DNA of 64,000 bases, from the NCBI RefSeq assembly GCF_040149665.1, contig NZ_JBEFLP010000001.1:2108001-2172000 (forward strand), in the 5' to 3' direction. This DNA comes from Sulfitobacter sp. HNIBRBA3233. Lineage in GTDB: Bacteria; Pseudomonadota; Alphaproteobacteria; Rhodobacterales; Rhodobacteraceae. Below the pieces are notes generated by a model. That model was not told the DNA's origin. It searched no databases and saw nothing but the letters and a program-made list of their open reading frames with translations. A program made the position numbers and the translations under genes. This document shows, in pieces, positions 25,782 through 34,407 of this stretch (its first letter is position 1; every line of letters begins with the position of its first letter).

Positions 25782-25876
25782 TGAAATACCTCGAAACTGC
25801 GCGTGATGATTGCGCCCAATAGAAAGTGGGCGCCTGGGAATGTCCAGCGGCGAGTGGCCCGCGCTTTCGGGTCCCG

Positions 25877-26695
25877 TCAGTCGCCCAGCTTTGCGTGGAC
25901 CTCGTCGAGATCGATTTCGCCGATGGGCATCTTGTTCGCCGGATTTTCGAAATCGTATTTGAACAGATTGAAGTCGCGCTTGTAGATCTCGTAGACCAGA
26001 TGCATCGACAGATCGTCGAAGTAATCCTCGACCGGATGCGCGCGCTTGGGGCCGTGGCCCTCGCTTTCGTTGAAACGCGGGATTGTGGACAGGTCGACCT
26101 GCCGGGGCGTTTCGATCGCGTCGAGCACCTGTTGCATGCCGTCATTGAAGCTTTCGGTCCAGAAAATCTTGTCGTAGGTGCCGCCGTTGACGATGAACGT
26201 GCTGACGTGACCGGACATGGCAGACCAGTGGATGTCCGGATCCATCGGGCGGCGCCAGCGGATCGTGTCGCGGACAAACAGCAAGAACCGCCGGAAACTG
26301 GCGATCTGGTCGAACTCTTCCTTGCCGTCTTCCCCACCGACTTCGATCCCGTATTTCTGGATCAAAAGCGGCACAAGATTACCGCGATAACGCTTTCCGT
26401 TGCGCTGGATGCCGCAAATCTTGTCAAAGAAACTCGACAGAATGCGGGTGTAGGGATTGCGCACGCAGGTAAAGGCGTAGGAAGTGTGCGATTGCACGTT
26501 CCGCGCGATCGGCTCCTGACTGCCCTCCAGCGCCCATTTGTGAAGCCCTGACTGTGCATCGTGAATGTCGCCGTCAAAGAATTCGCCGTGATCGGAGTAG
26601 AACATGATCTGGCCGATTGTCGAACAGGCACATTTCGGCACCACGCGGTACACGACACTCTCGCTTTCGGTCATCCAGGTGCCGGGAAAGCCCAT
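25877..26695 (-). CDS. Sulfotransferase family 2 protein (carbohydrate sulfotransferase-like)
   Basis: The 272-residue protein has the PAPS-binding pattern: a 5'-phosphosulfate loop RVVPKCACSTIGQIM (about residues 17-31) and a 3'-phosphate segment TCVRNPYTRILSSFFDKI. These match the Sulfotransfer_2 group that sulfates glycans. No signal peptide is visible, so it should act in the cytoplasm. It is divergent from a GT14-type glycosyltransferase, suggesting the two build a sulfated glycan together. Confidence 0.82.
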   Translation of the reverse strand: MGFPGTWMTESESVVYRVVPKCACSTIGQIMFYSDHGEFFDGDIHDAQSGLHKWALEGSQEPIARNVQSHTSYAFTCVRNPYTRILSSFFDKICGIQRNGKRYRGNLVPLLIQKYGIEVGGEDGKEEFDQIASFRRFLLFVRDTIRWRRPMDPDIHWSAMSGHVSTFIVNGGTYDKIFWTESFNDGMQQVLDAIETPRQVDLSTIPRFNESEGHGPKRAHPVEDYFDDLSMHLVYEIYKRDFNLFKYDFENPANKMPIGEIDLDEVHAKLGD

Positions 26696-26839
26696 GCCTT
26701 ACGTCTCCTGCTCAAGGCTCTGTGCTGCCTCTTCGGGGCAGCTTTCGCGTTACAAAAGCAAATAAATGCTGTTTATTCAATCTGTGTTCACGATTATCTA
26801 CGTAAACAATCGAGCAGCCTGACGGTGAATGGTTAAGAA
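26696..26839. promoter_or_regulatory. AT-rich divergent promoter region
   Basis: This 144-bp gap separates divergent sulfotransferase and glycosyltransferase genes. It is notably AT-rich compared with its surroundings and contains the inverted repeat AATAAA (26761-26766) / TTTATT (26772-26777), a possible operator. No clear promoter hexamers could be fixed. Confidence 0.4.
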
Positions 26840-28417
26840 ATGGCAAAAATCGCCTACATTCTACTGTGCCACAAAGACCCGGACGCCATCATCAAGCAGG
26901 CGGAACGGCTGACGGCTGTCGGCGATTGCATGGCGATCCATTTCGATGCTTCGGCCAGTCCCGAACACTTCCACAAGATACAGACCGCGCTGGCCAACAA
27001 CCCCAACGTGGTTTTCGCCGCCAAGCGGATCAAATGCGGCTGGGGAGAATGGTCGCTGGTGCAGGCGACGCTGCATGCCGTTGAAGCCGCTGTCAAAGCC
27101 TTTCCGCGCGCCACCCATTTCTACATGCTGTCGGGCGACTGCATGGCGATCAAATCGGCTGAATACACGCACCGGTTCCTCGACGACAACGACGCCGATT
27201 TCATCGAAAGCTTCGACTACTTCGAAAGTGACTGGATCAAGACTGGCTGGAAGGAAGAACGCCTGATCTATCGCCACTGGTTCAACGAGCGAACCCAGAA
27301 GAAGTGGTTCTACACCATGTTCGAGGCGCAAAAACGGCTGGGCCTCAAGCGGGACATCCCAAAGGACATTCAGGTGATGATCGGCAGCCAGTGGTGGTGC
27401 CTGCGACGCCAGACAATCGAATGGGTGCTGGAGTTCGCCGCCCGCCGCCGCGATGTCATGCGCTTTTTCCGCACCACGTGGATCCCGGACGAGACGTTTT
27501 TCCAGACCCTTGTCAGACATCTGGTGCCAGAAGCACAGATCCGCAGCCGGACGCTGACCTTCCTGATGTTCACCGATTACGGCATGCCGGTGACCTTCTA
27601 CAACGATCACTACGATCTGCTGCTCAGTCAGGACTATCTGTTCGCCCGCAAGATCAGCCCCGAAGCCAGCGACCTCAAGCGTCGGCTCGGGCTTCTCTAT
27701 GCCGCGCAGGGTGTGCAGTTCCAGATCAGCAACGAGGGCCAGAGCCTGTTCAGCTTTCTCACCGGACGCGGACGCATCGGGCGGCGGTTCTCGACCCGCT
27801 TCTGGGAGACCGAGAGCACGCTGGGCCGCGAACGCGAACTGCTGATCGTGGTGTGCAAGAAATGGCACGTCGCAAAGCGCGTGCTCGAACGGATCAGGCA
27901 GGTCACCAACGTCCCCGCGATCGAATATGTTTTCAACGAAGAGGACACGCCGCTGCCCGCGCTGGGCGGGATCGAGAAAACGCTAGAGAAACGCACCCGC
28001 CACCGGCGCGCGCTGATGCGGATGCTGTTCGACTACTTCGAGACGGACAAGCTGATCGTCTGCATGGATCCGGCCAATCTGGACCTGTTGAACGATTTCG
28101 CGTCGGACCGGTCCGTGACCCGTATTCTGGAGATCGAATGCTCCTTCACGGACGATTACCTCGTGGGGCACGCGATGCGCGTGGGTCTGGCGGGCGACCG
28201 CACCAGCGAGGAAACGCTGCAACGGCTGTTGCCGACGATCCGCAATGATATGGTCTTCGAATCCGATGCGATCCGCGATGCCAATTTCGAGAACCACAAC
28301 CGCATGCGCGAATCCGCCGGAACCGACGACAACGCCGAAGCGATTGCGGACTTCCTCGGCATCGGGCAAGAAAAGGCACGGGAAATCGCACAGACCGATT
28401 ACCTTTTTGCCGACTGA
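26840..28417 (+). CDS. GT14-type glycosyltransferase (core-2/I-branching beta-1,6-GlcNAc transferase-like) with a C-terminal extension
   Basis: The 525-residue protein begins with the branching-enzyme fold: KIAYILLCHKDPDAII, AIHFDASASPEHF, SLVQATLHAVEAA and FYMLSGDCMAIKS, then GSQWWCLRR and a WIPDETFFQTLVRH acceptor region (to about residue 290). The C-terminal 200 residues form a second domain (about 320-525) that I take to be the roseobacter extension seen on such proteins; its role is unknown. It lacks a signal peptide. With the divergent sulfotransferase it points to a modified surface glycan. Confidence 0.82.
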   Translation: MAKIAYILLCHKDPDAIIKQAERLTAVGDCMAIHFDASASPEHFHKIQTALANNPNVVFAAKRIKCGWGEWSLVQATLHAVEAAVKAFPRATHFYMLSGDCMAIKSAEYTHRFLDDNDADFIESFDYFESDWIKTGWKEERLIYRHWFNERTQKKWFYTMFEAQKRLGLKRDIPKDIQVMIGSQWWCLRRQTIEWVLEFAARRRDVMRFFRTTWIPDETFFQTLVRHLVPEAQIRSRTLTFLMFTDYGMPVTFYNDHYDLLLSQDYLFARKISPEASDLKRRLGLLYAAQGVQFQISNEGQSLFSFLTGRGRIGRRFSTRFWETESTLGRERELLIVVCKKWHVAKRVLERIRQVTNVPAIEYVFNEEDTPLPALGGIEKTLEKRTRHRRALMRMLFDYFETDKLIVCMDPANLDLLNDFASDRSVTRILEIECSFTDDYLVGHAMRVGLAGDRTSEETLQRLLPTIRNDMVFESDAIRDANFENHNRMRESAGTDDNAEAIADFLGIGQEKAREIAQTDYLFAD

Positions 28418-28426
28418 GGAGTAACC

Positions 28427-28804
28427 ATGCCCTACAGCTATGACGACCAGAACATTTTCGCCAAGATCCTGCGCGGCGAGATCCCCAACGACACGGTCCT
28501 TGAGACCGATCACACGCTGGCCTTTCGCGATATCGAACCGCAGGCGCCCGTGCATGTGCTGGTCATCCCGAAGGGGCCTTATGTTTCCTACGACCATTTC
28601 GCAGCCGAAGCCTCGGACGCGGAAATCATCGACTATACCCGCGCGATCGCGAAAATCTGTGCGCAGGAAGGCATTAGTCTGGACGACAACCCCGGCTTTC
28701 GCATGATCTCGAATGCAGGCGCGCACGGTGTGCAGGAAGTCCCGCACCTTCACGTTCACCTGCTGGGGGGCCGCCGGATGGGCCGGATGGTACAGCCCGC
28801 CTAG
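28427..28804 (+). CDS. HIT-family nucleotide-binding hydrolase (HINT type)
   Basis: The 125-residue protein is full length for the HINT branch. It has IFAKILRGEIPNDTV, FRDIEPQAPVHVLVIPK and the histidine triad HLHVHLLGGR near the C-terminus. Members hydrolyse adenosine phosphoramidates. It starts nine bases after the glycosyltransferase stop with a GAGGAG site and overlaps the convergent SDR gene by four bases. Confidence 0.93.
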   Translation: MPYSYDDQNIFAKILRGEIPNDTVLETDHTLAFRDIEPQAPVHVLVIPKGPYVSYDHFAAEASDAEIIDYTRAIAKICAQEGISLDDNPGFRMISNAGAHGVQEVPHLHVHLLGGRRMGRMVQPA

Positions 28805-29562
28805 CCGATGATCGCGGGTTGGCCGTTCGACGCGCTGACACCTCCGTCAACGGGCAGGATCACCCCGTTGACCATGGACGCATCCGCACCGCTGAGAAAC
28901 CAGATCACGCTGGCAACTTCGGACGCTTCCGCCGGACGGCCAAGCGGCATGCGTTCGCGTATTTTCTCCAGCTTCTCTTCGTTCTTCATCAGGCCTTCGG
29001 ACATCTCCGACCGTGTCACGCTGGGCGCCACCGCATTCACACGAATGCCGCGCTGCCCCAGATCCAGCGCCATTGACCGGGTCATATTGCTGACCGCCCC
29101 CTTCGACGCGTTATAGCCGAAGAAGCGCCAGTCGCCGCCCATACCGCTGACCGAGGATACATTGACGATGCTGCCGCGCGTCCGCTCGAGATGCGGCAAC
29201 GCCTCTTCGACCATGTTGTAAATGCCGGTCACATTGATCGCGAGAAGCGCGTTCCAGTCCTCGCGCGAAAGCTCTCCGGGGCCACCGGCGCGGGCGATGC
29301 CGGCATTGTTCACCAGCGTGTCGATCCGCCCGAAGGTTTCCACGGTCTTGGCCACCACCGCCTTGACGTCATCGGGGTTCGATACATCCCCCTCGCAAAT
29401 CAGCGTAGCATCGTGGGGCAGTTCGCGGGCGACTTTCTCGAGCTTGTCCCGCGTGCGCCCGTTCAGGACCACGTGCCAGCCTTCGTCCGAGAACCTGCGC
29501 GCTGTGGCGGCCCCGATGCCCGAACCCGCGCCCGTCACGATTACTGTTGGTCTTCTGGCCAT
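28801..29562 (-). CDS. SDR-family NAD(P)-dependent oxidoreductase
   Basis: The 253-residue protein is a classical short-chain dehydrogenase: cofactor motif VTGAGSGIGAA near residues 7-17, NNAGIA, catalytic Ser in VNVSSVSG, YNASKGA with the Tyr and Lys, and PVDGGVSASN at the end. The substrate is unknown. The start at MARRP was chosen because an AGGAGGG site lies seven bases upstream, whereas the upstream in-frame ATG has none. Confidence 0.9.
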   Translation of the reverse strand: MARRPTVIVTGAGSGIGAATARRFSDEGWHVVLNGRTRDKLEKVARELPHDATLICEGDVSNPDDVKAVVAKTVETFGRIDTLVNNAGIARAGGPGELSREDWNALLAINVTGIYNMVEEALPHLERTRGSIVNVSSVSGMGGDWRFFGYNASKGAVSNMTRSMALDLGQRGIRVNAVAPSVTRSEMSEGLMKNEEKLEKIRERMPLGRPAEASEVASVIWFLSGADASMVNGVILPVDGGVSASNGQPAIIG

Positions 29563-29644
29563 GATACGTCCCTCCTGTTCCCGGCTAAACACATCAGCGG
29601 GCCAGCTGTTCCTTCACGTTGTCGATGAAATTGCCCGACTCCGT

Positions 29645-30277
29645 TCAGCCCCTGGGTTTGCTGGACCCGAACCAGCCGCGCACGGTTCTGCCGCGTTCGG
29701 CCAGATCATCCTCGATCGCCTCCATCGTGGGGTCCAGCCGCGACCGGCGGAAGCGGCGCCACCGCACCCAGATCGCCCAGATGATCGCCACGAAGAGGGT
29801 AAGAATGATGATGTTGGTCCACGGGATCCCCTTGGCAGCATCCGGTCCCGACACCGGTCTGACCGATATCGCATTGGGGAAAGTGGTCAGGAATTCATTG
29901 CGCCAGCCGTAGTGCTTGATCGCCACATACCGCGGATCGCTTTCGGTCGAGCGCAGATCGCTCGCCTCGGCCTGAAGGTTGGACGTGTCGAACTTGAAAT
30001 AGGGCGGCCATCCCCACCCTGTGTCCTCGTTGCGGTACACCATGACATCGCCCTTGGCGCGGCGGGTCTGGATGAAGAACACATCGCGGTTGGCCAGAGT
30101 GCCGTCAGTGCCGACATCCGCCTGCGCCCAGAAGATCGAGTTTTCACCGGGATCGACACGCTTTTCGTAAGTGTCTGTAATCCGGACGATATCGACCTGC
30201 GGCAGGGTATAATGGAAGAACGCGACCACCAGCAGCCAGAAGGCAGTCCAGAATGTCCAACGTAGAACGGCCAGCAT
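29645..30277 (-). CDS. DUF1523-like bitopic membrane protein, last gene of the AAA operon
   Basis: The 210-residue protein has an N-terminal membrane helix (residues 6-24), a roughly 130-residue exported domain containing PQVDIVRITDTYEKRVD and a Trp/Tyr-rich WGWPPYFKFDTSNL, then a second membrane helix (about 151-171) and a basic cytoplasmic tail (RWRRFRRSR). I recognise the DUF1523 layout; no function is established. It lies ten bases behind the 88-residue membrane protein on the same strand, so it is probably co-transcribed with the AAA ATPase cluster. Confidence 0.75.
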   Translation of the reverse strand: MLAVLRWTFWTAFWLLVVAFFHYTLPQVDIVRITDTYEKRVDPGENSIFWAQADVGTDGTLANRDVFFIQTRRAKGDVMVYRNEDTGWGWPPYFKFDTSNLQAEASDLRSTESDPRYVAIKHYGWRNEFLTTFPNAISVRPVSGPDAAKGIPWTNIIILTLFVAIIWAIWVRWRRFRRSRLDPTMEAIEDDLAERGRTVRGWFGSSKPRG

Positions 30278-30287
30278 CGGGATCTCC

Positions 30288-30554
30288 TCAGGAAAAATTG
30301 GTCAGGTAGATTATCACTGACACAAGGATTACCGGAATAACATAGACCGACAGGATCAATTTGCGACGCAGAGACTGGTCATAATCCTCCAGCCCCTCCT
30401 CGAGATACTGTTCGAGTGGAACATCCTGCGGCCCCTCGTACCATTCCGCGCGCAGTTTGCCCTTTCGCACAGAGCGTGAATACAACGACAGGCACACGTA
30501 GATGACCGTCAGAACGATGAACCCCACGACAACGAGGCGGGCGAGTGCGAACAT
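30288..30554 (-). CDS. Small two-helix membrane protein
   Basis: The 88-residue protein has a membrane segment at each end (about residues 4-25 and 66-84) flanking a charged middle (GPQDVPLEQYLEEGLEDYDQSLRRK). I recognise no family. Spacing of three bases to the upstream 457-residue gene and ten bases to the DUF1523 gene places it within the AAA operon. Confidence 0.75.
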   Translation of the reverse strand: MFALARLVVVGFIVLTVIYVCLSLYSRSVRKGKLRAEWYEGPQDVPLEQYLEEGLEDYDQSLRRKLILSVYVIPVILVSVIIYLTNFS

Positions 30555-30557
30555 GGT

Positions 30558-31931
30558 CTACCTCCTTCGTTTGACCGCGCCCCACGGACCGACACTGGCG
30601 ATCACGCGGTCCGGCACCGGCGCAGGCTTGGCCCGCCTTCGGGGCAGCGGTGGCGGCACCAGTGGCGCGTCATGCCCAAAGAGTGCGTCGCGCACACCTG
30701 CCTTGTCCACCTTGTATTCCCATTCGAGGAAGTCGACCACGAAAGCCTTCTTTGCCTCGGGCCAGCGGGCATAGGTTCTGTAGAACAGATCCTTGTGGCA
30801 GATGAACAGCTGGCGCACATCCTTGGGCGCCAATTCGGCCAGCAGCATGTTGACCAGCTCCGCATCCGGCGTATCGGCGGCCCGAAGTGTGTAGAAATAG
30901 ACCGCATCGTCGCTGTCGATCTTCGGGAAGCGCCCGCCATGCTCGGCCCAGTTCACCAGTTGTGCGAGGCTGTGAAACTCGGGCGGCAGCCTGTCCGCGT
31001 GCTGGCGGGCAAGGCGGCGCAGATCGGCGCGGGTCAGGCCGGTCAGGTCCACCCCCTGCCCTGCCACCGCGTCGATCAGGATGAAATCCATCTTCTGGCG
31101 CAGGATCGCGGCGGAATTGATGCCGCGCGCCTCGACCACAGTCTCGACCAGCCCGTTGAGTTTCAGGAAATACGCGATGCGCCGCCGCTCGGAGCCGTCA
31201 AAGATGAACTCCACGGGCATGTCCGTCAGCGCCGTCTTGCCCGCAGGCGCGATCACTGCGGGATGTTCGACGTCCTGAAACAGGTACAGCCCGCCAAAAT
31301 GCGTCGTCCAGAAATTGCGCTGCGCAAAAGACATCTGTTTGAGCGTGACGGGATTGCGCACCACATCCCCCGTGCGACCCGCCACTTCGATCATCTGCGC
31401 GATCAGGACGTCGTCGTACCAGCCATCGGGCGTATCGCGGAACCGGTCGACCATCGCGGCCAGCTTGTCCGCATCCTTGACCGTGCCTGCCGTTGTGTCC
31501 GCGTCGATGGTCACCGTGCGAATATCAAGAAGCCGCGCGGGCGTGGAGACATCGTAGACCGAATTGACCAGTTCGCCCGCGACGGCGTCACGCGCGGTCA
31601 GCGCGAAAAGCGCCGCCTCGTTTTCGGTGATGAACTGGCGCAGGATATCCCGCGAGGTCGAGAATTTGGCATTCAGCAGCGGCGCGGTGCGCTGGTCCAC
31701 GCTGAGCAGGATGAACTGCCGGTTCACGCCCGCGTGGTTGAGATAGAGGTGATCGCCCAGCTCATCCCCCACCTCCGGCGAATAGCCGGAGATATCGATG
31801 TGGAAATCGGTCAGCGCCGTGCGCTTCCCGGTCAGATGCTCCAGCGCGCGATTGTACCGCTCGACCAGCGCGGGCGAGGACACGTGGAAAAGGTTGCCGA
31901 ACATCAACCCGGCGCGGATCAGGCGTTCCAT
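30558..31931 (-). CDS. Conserved hypothetical 457-residue protein of the AAA operon
   Basis: No known catalytic motif is visible. The protein is soluble, begins MERLIRAGLMFGNLFHVSSP, and contains FHIDISGYSPEVGDELGDHLYLNHAG and an FWTTHFGGLYLFQDVEHPAV segment. The C-terminus is a Pro/Arg-rich basic tail (PPPLPRRRAKPAPVP). The sequence has the codon and composition profile of a real gene and no frame breaks. Its constant companionship with an AAA ATPase and a coiled-coil protein here suggests a structural or adaptor role, which is inference. Confidence 0.75.
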   Translation of the reverse strand: MERLIRAGLMFGNLFHVSSPALVERYNRALEHLTGKRTALTDFHIDISGYSPEVGDELGDHLYLNHAGVNRQFILLSVDQRTAPLLNAKFSTSRDILRQFITENEAALFALTARDAVAGELVNSVYDVSTPARLLDIRTVTIDADTTAGTVKDADKLAAMVDRFRDTPDGWYDDVLIAQMIEVAGRTGDVVRNPVTLKQMSFAQRNFWTTHFGGLYLFQDVEHPAVIAPAGKTALTDMPVEFIFDGSERRRIAYFLKLNGLVETVVEARGINSAAILRQKMDFILIDAVAGQGVDLTGLTRADLRRLARQHADRLPPEFHSLAQLVNWAEHGGRFPKIDSDDAVYFYTLRAADTPDAELVNMLLAELAPKDVRQLFICHKDLFYRTYARWPEAKKAFVVDFLEWEYKVDKAGVRDALFGHDAPLVPPPLPRRRAKPAPVPDRVIASVGPWGAVKRRR

Positions 31932-31984
31932 CGCGACCTCCCAAGAAAGGGGGTGAGTGCAGGCGTTTCAGCCGTCTTACCTTG

Positions 31985-32003
31985 GGCCCGCCGATGGCGG
32001 GCC
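31985..32003. repeat. Intercistronic hairpin in the AAA operon
   Basis: GGCCCGCC and GGCGGGCC flank GAT. No T tract follows on the minus strand, so it is more likely an RNA stability or processing hairpin between the lipoprotein gene and the 457-residue gene than a terminator. Confidence 0.5.
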
Positions 32004-32039
32004 AGGCAAGCGGATGTACGGCAGCGCCAGTGCATCCTC

Positions 32040-32402
32040 TCAACCCTCACTACAGATAACGGTCGCGGTCGTGGCCGGCCCGTTTGGTTCATGGGTTATC
32101 AACCCGGGCTTTATCGGGCATCCGGCGATCCGCCTGATCCCGATCACGTTGCGGACATAATAGGCCCCGTCCAGTCGGGCACGGTCGCGGCTGGTCGCAC
32201 CGGTTGCCCGATAGGTCGGTGGATCTCTATCGATCTGGACAACGCGGACGTTGAAACCATTCACTTCCGTTTTCTCTGCGCGTGAAAAATCCGCTGAGCT
32301 GCAAGCACCCAAGCCGATGAGGATAGCACCGACGCATGCCGCCTTGGACACCGCACCGGCTCGGGCACGCTGGCCTTTCGGGCGCAGACCGTGTTGGGGC
32401 AT
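32040..32402 (-). CDS. Small predicted lipoprotein of the AAA operon
   Basis: The 120-residue protein has a basic N-terminus, a hydrophobic stretch (ACVGAILIGLGAC) and a lipobox-like LGAC followed by SSADF, predicting lipid attachment near residue 34. Two further cysteines lie in the C-terminal half (GCPIKPG, VICSEG). The mature part matches no family known to me. The start lies one base after the ATPase stop; a longer in-frame reading overlapping the ATPase was rejected. Confidence 0.7.
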   Translation of the reverse strand: MPQHGLRPKGQRARAGAVSKAACVGAILIGLGACSSADFSRAEKTEVNGFNVRVVQIDRDPPTYRATGATSRDRARLDGAYYVRNVIGIRRIAGCPIKPGLITHEPNGPATTATVICSEG

Positions 32403-32403
32403 T

Positions 32404-34344
32404 TTATCCGTCACGCGACGCTCCCAGATACCGCTTCTTCGCTTCTTCCATGCGTCCCATTTCGCGCACCGCGTTTTCGATCGCCACCTCGTCCGACTTG
32501 TCGGCATAGCGGAATTCGCTGTCAGCGTAGCGGTTCACTTCCTGTATCACCATCTCGACGGTGATCGGTTTGCGCATATCTTCGATCATCGCCTTCTTCT
32601 CGTCGTAGGGCCTAAACAGGAACAGGTCGGGCTCTTCCATCCATTCGTCGGGGAGTTCGAAATCCATCGCGCGGACCTTGACCGCGTCGGTGATGTTCTT
32701 GATCGCGCGGCCGGTAAAGCGGGGGTCTGCCTCCTGTATCCCTTTCAGATAGGTGCCGATCTTGTTGATCGTGTCCAGTTCCCCCACCCGCGCGCGGACC
32801 TCTTCGTAGACGCGCAGCAGCCCTTCCTCGTGCGGGCGGCTGTGGCTTTCGAAGGATGCGGCCACGGCGCGCTTGATCTCCTGCGCCTCGAACACCCTGT
32901 GATCGCCCAGCGGAATATCGTGGTTCCTGCCCATCAGCAGGTACAGGATATCGACGTAATCCTCCCGCGTCTGTGGGCCGTCCACCAGAAACCGTGCACC
33001 CGCTCGCTGGCGCAGGGCGTCATCCACATTCTCGGGATAGTTGGAGAACATGCCGAAGGTGCAATTGCCGCGCACGACCGTATTGGCCCCCGCAAAGCTT
33101 TCCATCAGCACGGCGGTGATTTCCAGCTGGCCCGCGCTCGATTGCCGGTCGCCACGCTTTCCGGCAAGCTGGTCGATGTCGTCGATTGTACCGAAACCGA
33201 TCACCGCGGGGTCGATGATGGTGTTGATGAACGTCTTGGCGTTCTGGCCCGACTTGCCCTGATAGCTGTCGATATTGTCGGTGCTGAGGTTCTGATAGCG
33301 GAACGGATAGCCGGCCACCTTGCAATAGTCGTTGATCAGGCCGGCCATCATCTGGATCAGCGTCGTCTTGCCCGTGCCGGGCGCCCCGTCGCCCATGAAG
33401 GTAAAGATAAATCCGCCCAGTTCTGCAAAGGGATTGAGCCGCCGGTCGAAATCGTAGGCCATCAGCATCTTGGCCAGCTTCATCGCCTGATATTTCGCGA
33501 TATGGTTGCCCACGACCTCGTTGGGCTTCTTGAACGTCATCGTCAGCGTGGTGGATTTCGCCTTTGAAGCGGGGGTGAAGCCGTTGACGGTGAAATCATC
33601 CGCCTCCACATGCCACGCCGCGCTCTGAAACGCCCCCAGCCGCGGGGCGTTCCGGGCGCGCAGGGCTGCCTTTTCCATCAGGGCTTCGGCAAAGGCGGCC
33701 ACCGTGGCCACAAGACGCGCATCATCCGTGGCGTGGCTGGCAATATTGCGGTCCAATTCCCACAATGCGCCGTGCAGGGCGGTCTGGCCGTTGTCGGTCA
33801 GCACCTCGTCGACCTCTCCGACCTCGACCGTTGTTTCGGGCAGGTGCGAGGACAAAAGATAGGCGGTGGCATTCGCAAAGACATGCAGCGTTACCAGCGC
33901 TTCGGCAGCGAGCAGTTCGCCGAATTCCGACCGGCGCGCGGCTGGCAACGCGGCGTCGAGATTGGCGCGTTTGAGATCCCCCAGACCGGACTGTTCGGCC
34001 ACGTTTTCAGCCACCGCAAGGGCAATGGCGATGGCGCGGCGCAAAGCGTGCAGTACCGTGGCCTGCATCGGTGTGGTCAGGGCATCCTCGCCGCCAGCAC
34101 CTTCGATGCGCGCAATCAGCTGCACCGCACCGGTGGGCGTGCGCCGTTGCGTCACCAGCCCCGGTGTCGTGGACCGGAACCTGCGGCGCGTGCCGATCCC
34201 GCTGGAGCGTTCGGCCTGCGGAGCCTCTTCGGCCCGCGCGATGCGTGGCGCGTGATCGAACCCCTCGATCAGCGATTGTGCCATGGCGATATGCGCGTCT
34301 ATATCCTTTTCGCGCAACTCCATCCGGTCCGATATCTCGCTCAA
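32404..34344 (-). CDS. Divergent AAA ATPase
   Basis: The 646-residue protein has an N-terminal helical region (residues 1-270) and one AAA module (about 275-600). Walker A is GDGAPGTGKTT (318-328). Walker B reads FGTIDDID (384-391), with Asp where the catalytic Glu is usual. Sensor 1 is N435 in MFSNYPENVDDALRQR, and R445, R447 or R451 could be the arginine finger. A YQGKSGQNAK stretch after Walker A resembles a pore loop. It is soluble and probably hexameric. It sits between a 372-residue unknown protein and a lipoprotein gene, which suggests it remodels a partner complex at the membrane. Confidence 0.85.
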   Translation of the reverse strand: MSEISDRMELREKDIDAHIAMAQSLIEGFDHAPRIARAEEAPQAERSSGIGTRRRFRSTTPGLVTQRRTPTGAVQLIARIEGAGGEDALTTPMQATVLHALRRAIAIALAVAENVAEQSGLGDLKRANLDAALPAARRSEFGELLAAEALVTLHVFANATAYLLSSHLPETTVEVGEVDEVLTDNGQTALHGALWELDRNIASHATDDARLVATVAAFAEALMEKAALRARNAPRLGAFQSAAWHVEADDFTVNGFTPASKAKSTTLTMTFKKPNEVVGNHIAKYQAMKLAKMLMAYDFDRRLNPFAELGGFIFTFMGDGAPGTGKTTLIQMMAGLINDYCKVAGYPFRYQNLSTDNIDSYQGKSGQNAKTFINTIIDPAVIGFGTIDDIDQLAGKRGDRQSSAGQLEITAVLMESFAGANTVVRGNCTFGMFSNYPENVDDALRQRAGARFLVDGPQTREDYVDILYLLMGRNHDIPLGDHRVFEAQEIKRAVAASFESHSRPHEEGLLRVYEEVRARVGELDTINKIGTYLKGIQEADPRFTGRAIKNITDAVKVRAMDFELPDEWMEEPDLFLFRPYDEKKAMIEDMRKPITVEMVIQEVNRYADSEFRYADKSDEVAIENAVREMGRMEEAKKRYLGASRDG

Positions 34345-34407
34345 TGCGCTTCCTCCTCGTCGCGTGGCGCCCGCGCCCTAACGGGGTTTATCCTTCGCCA
34401 CTTCCGT

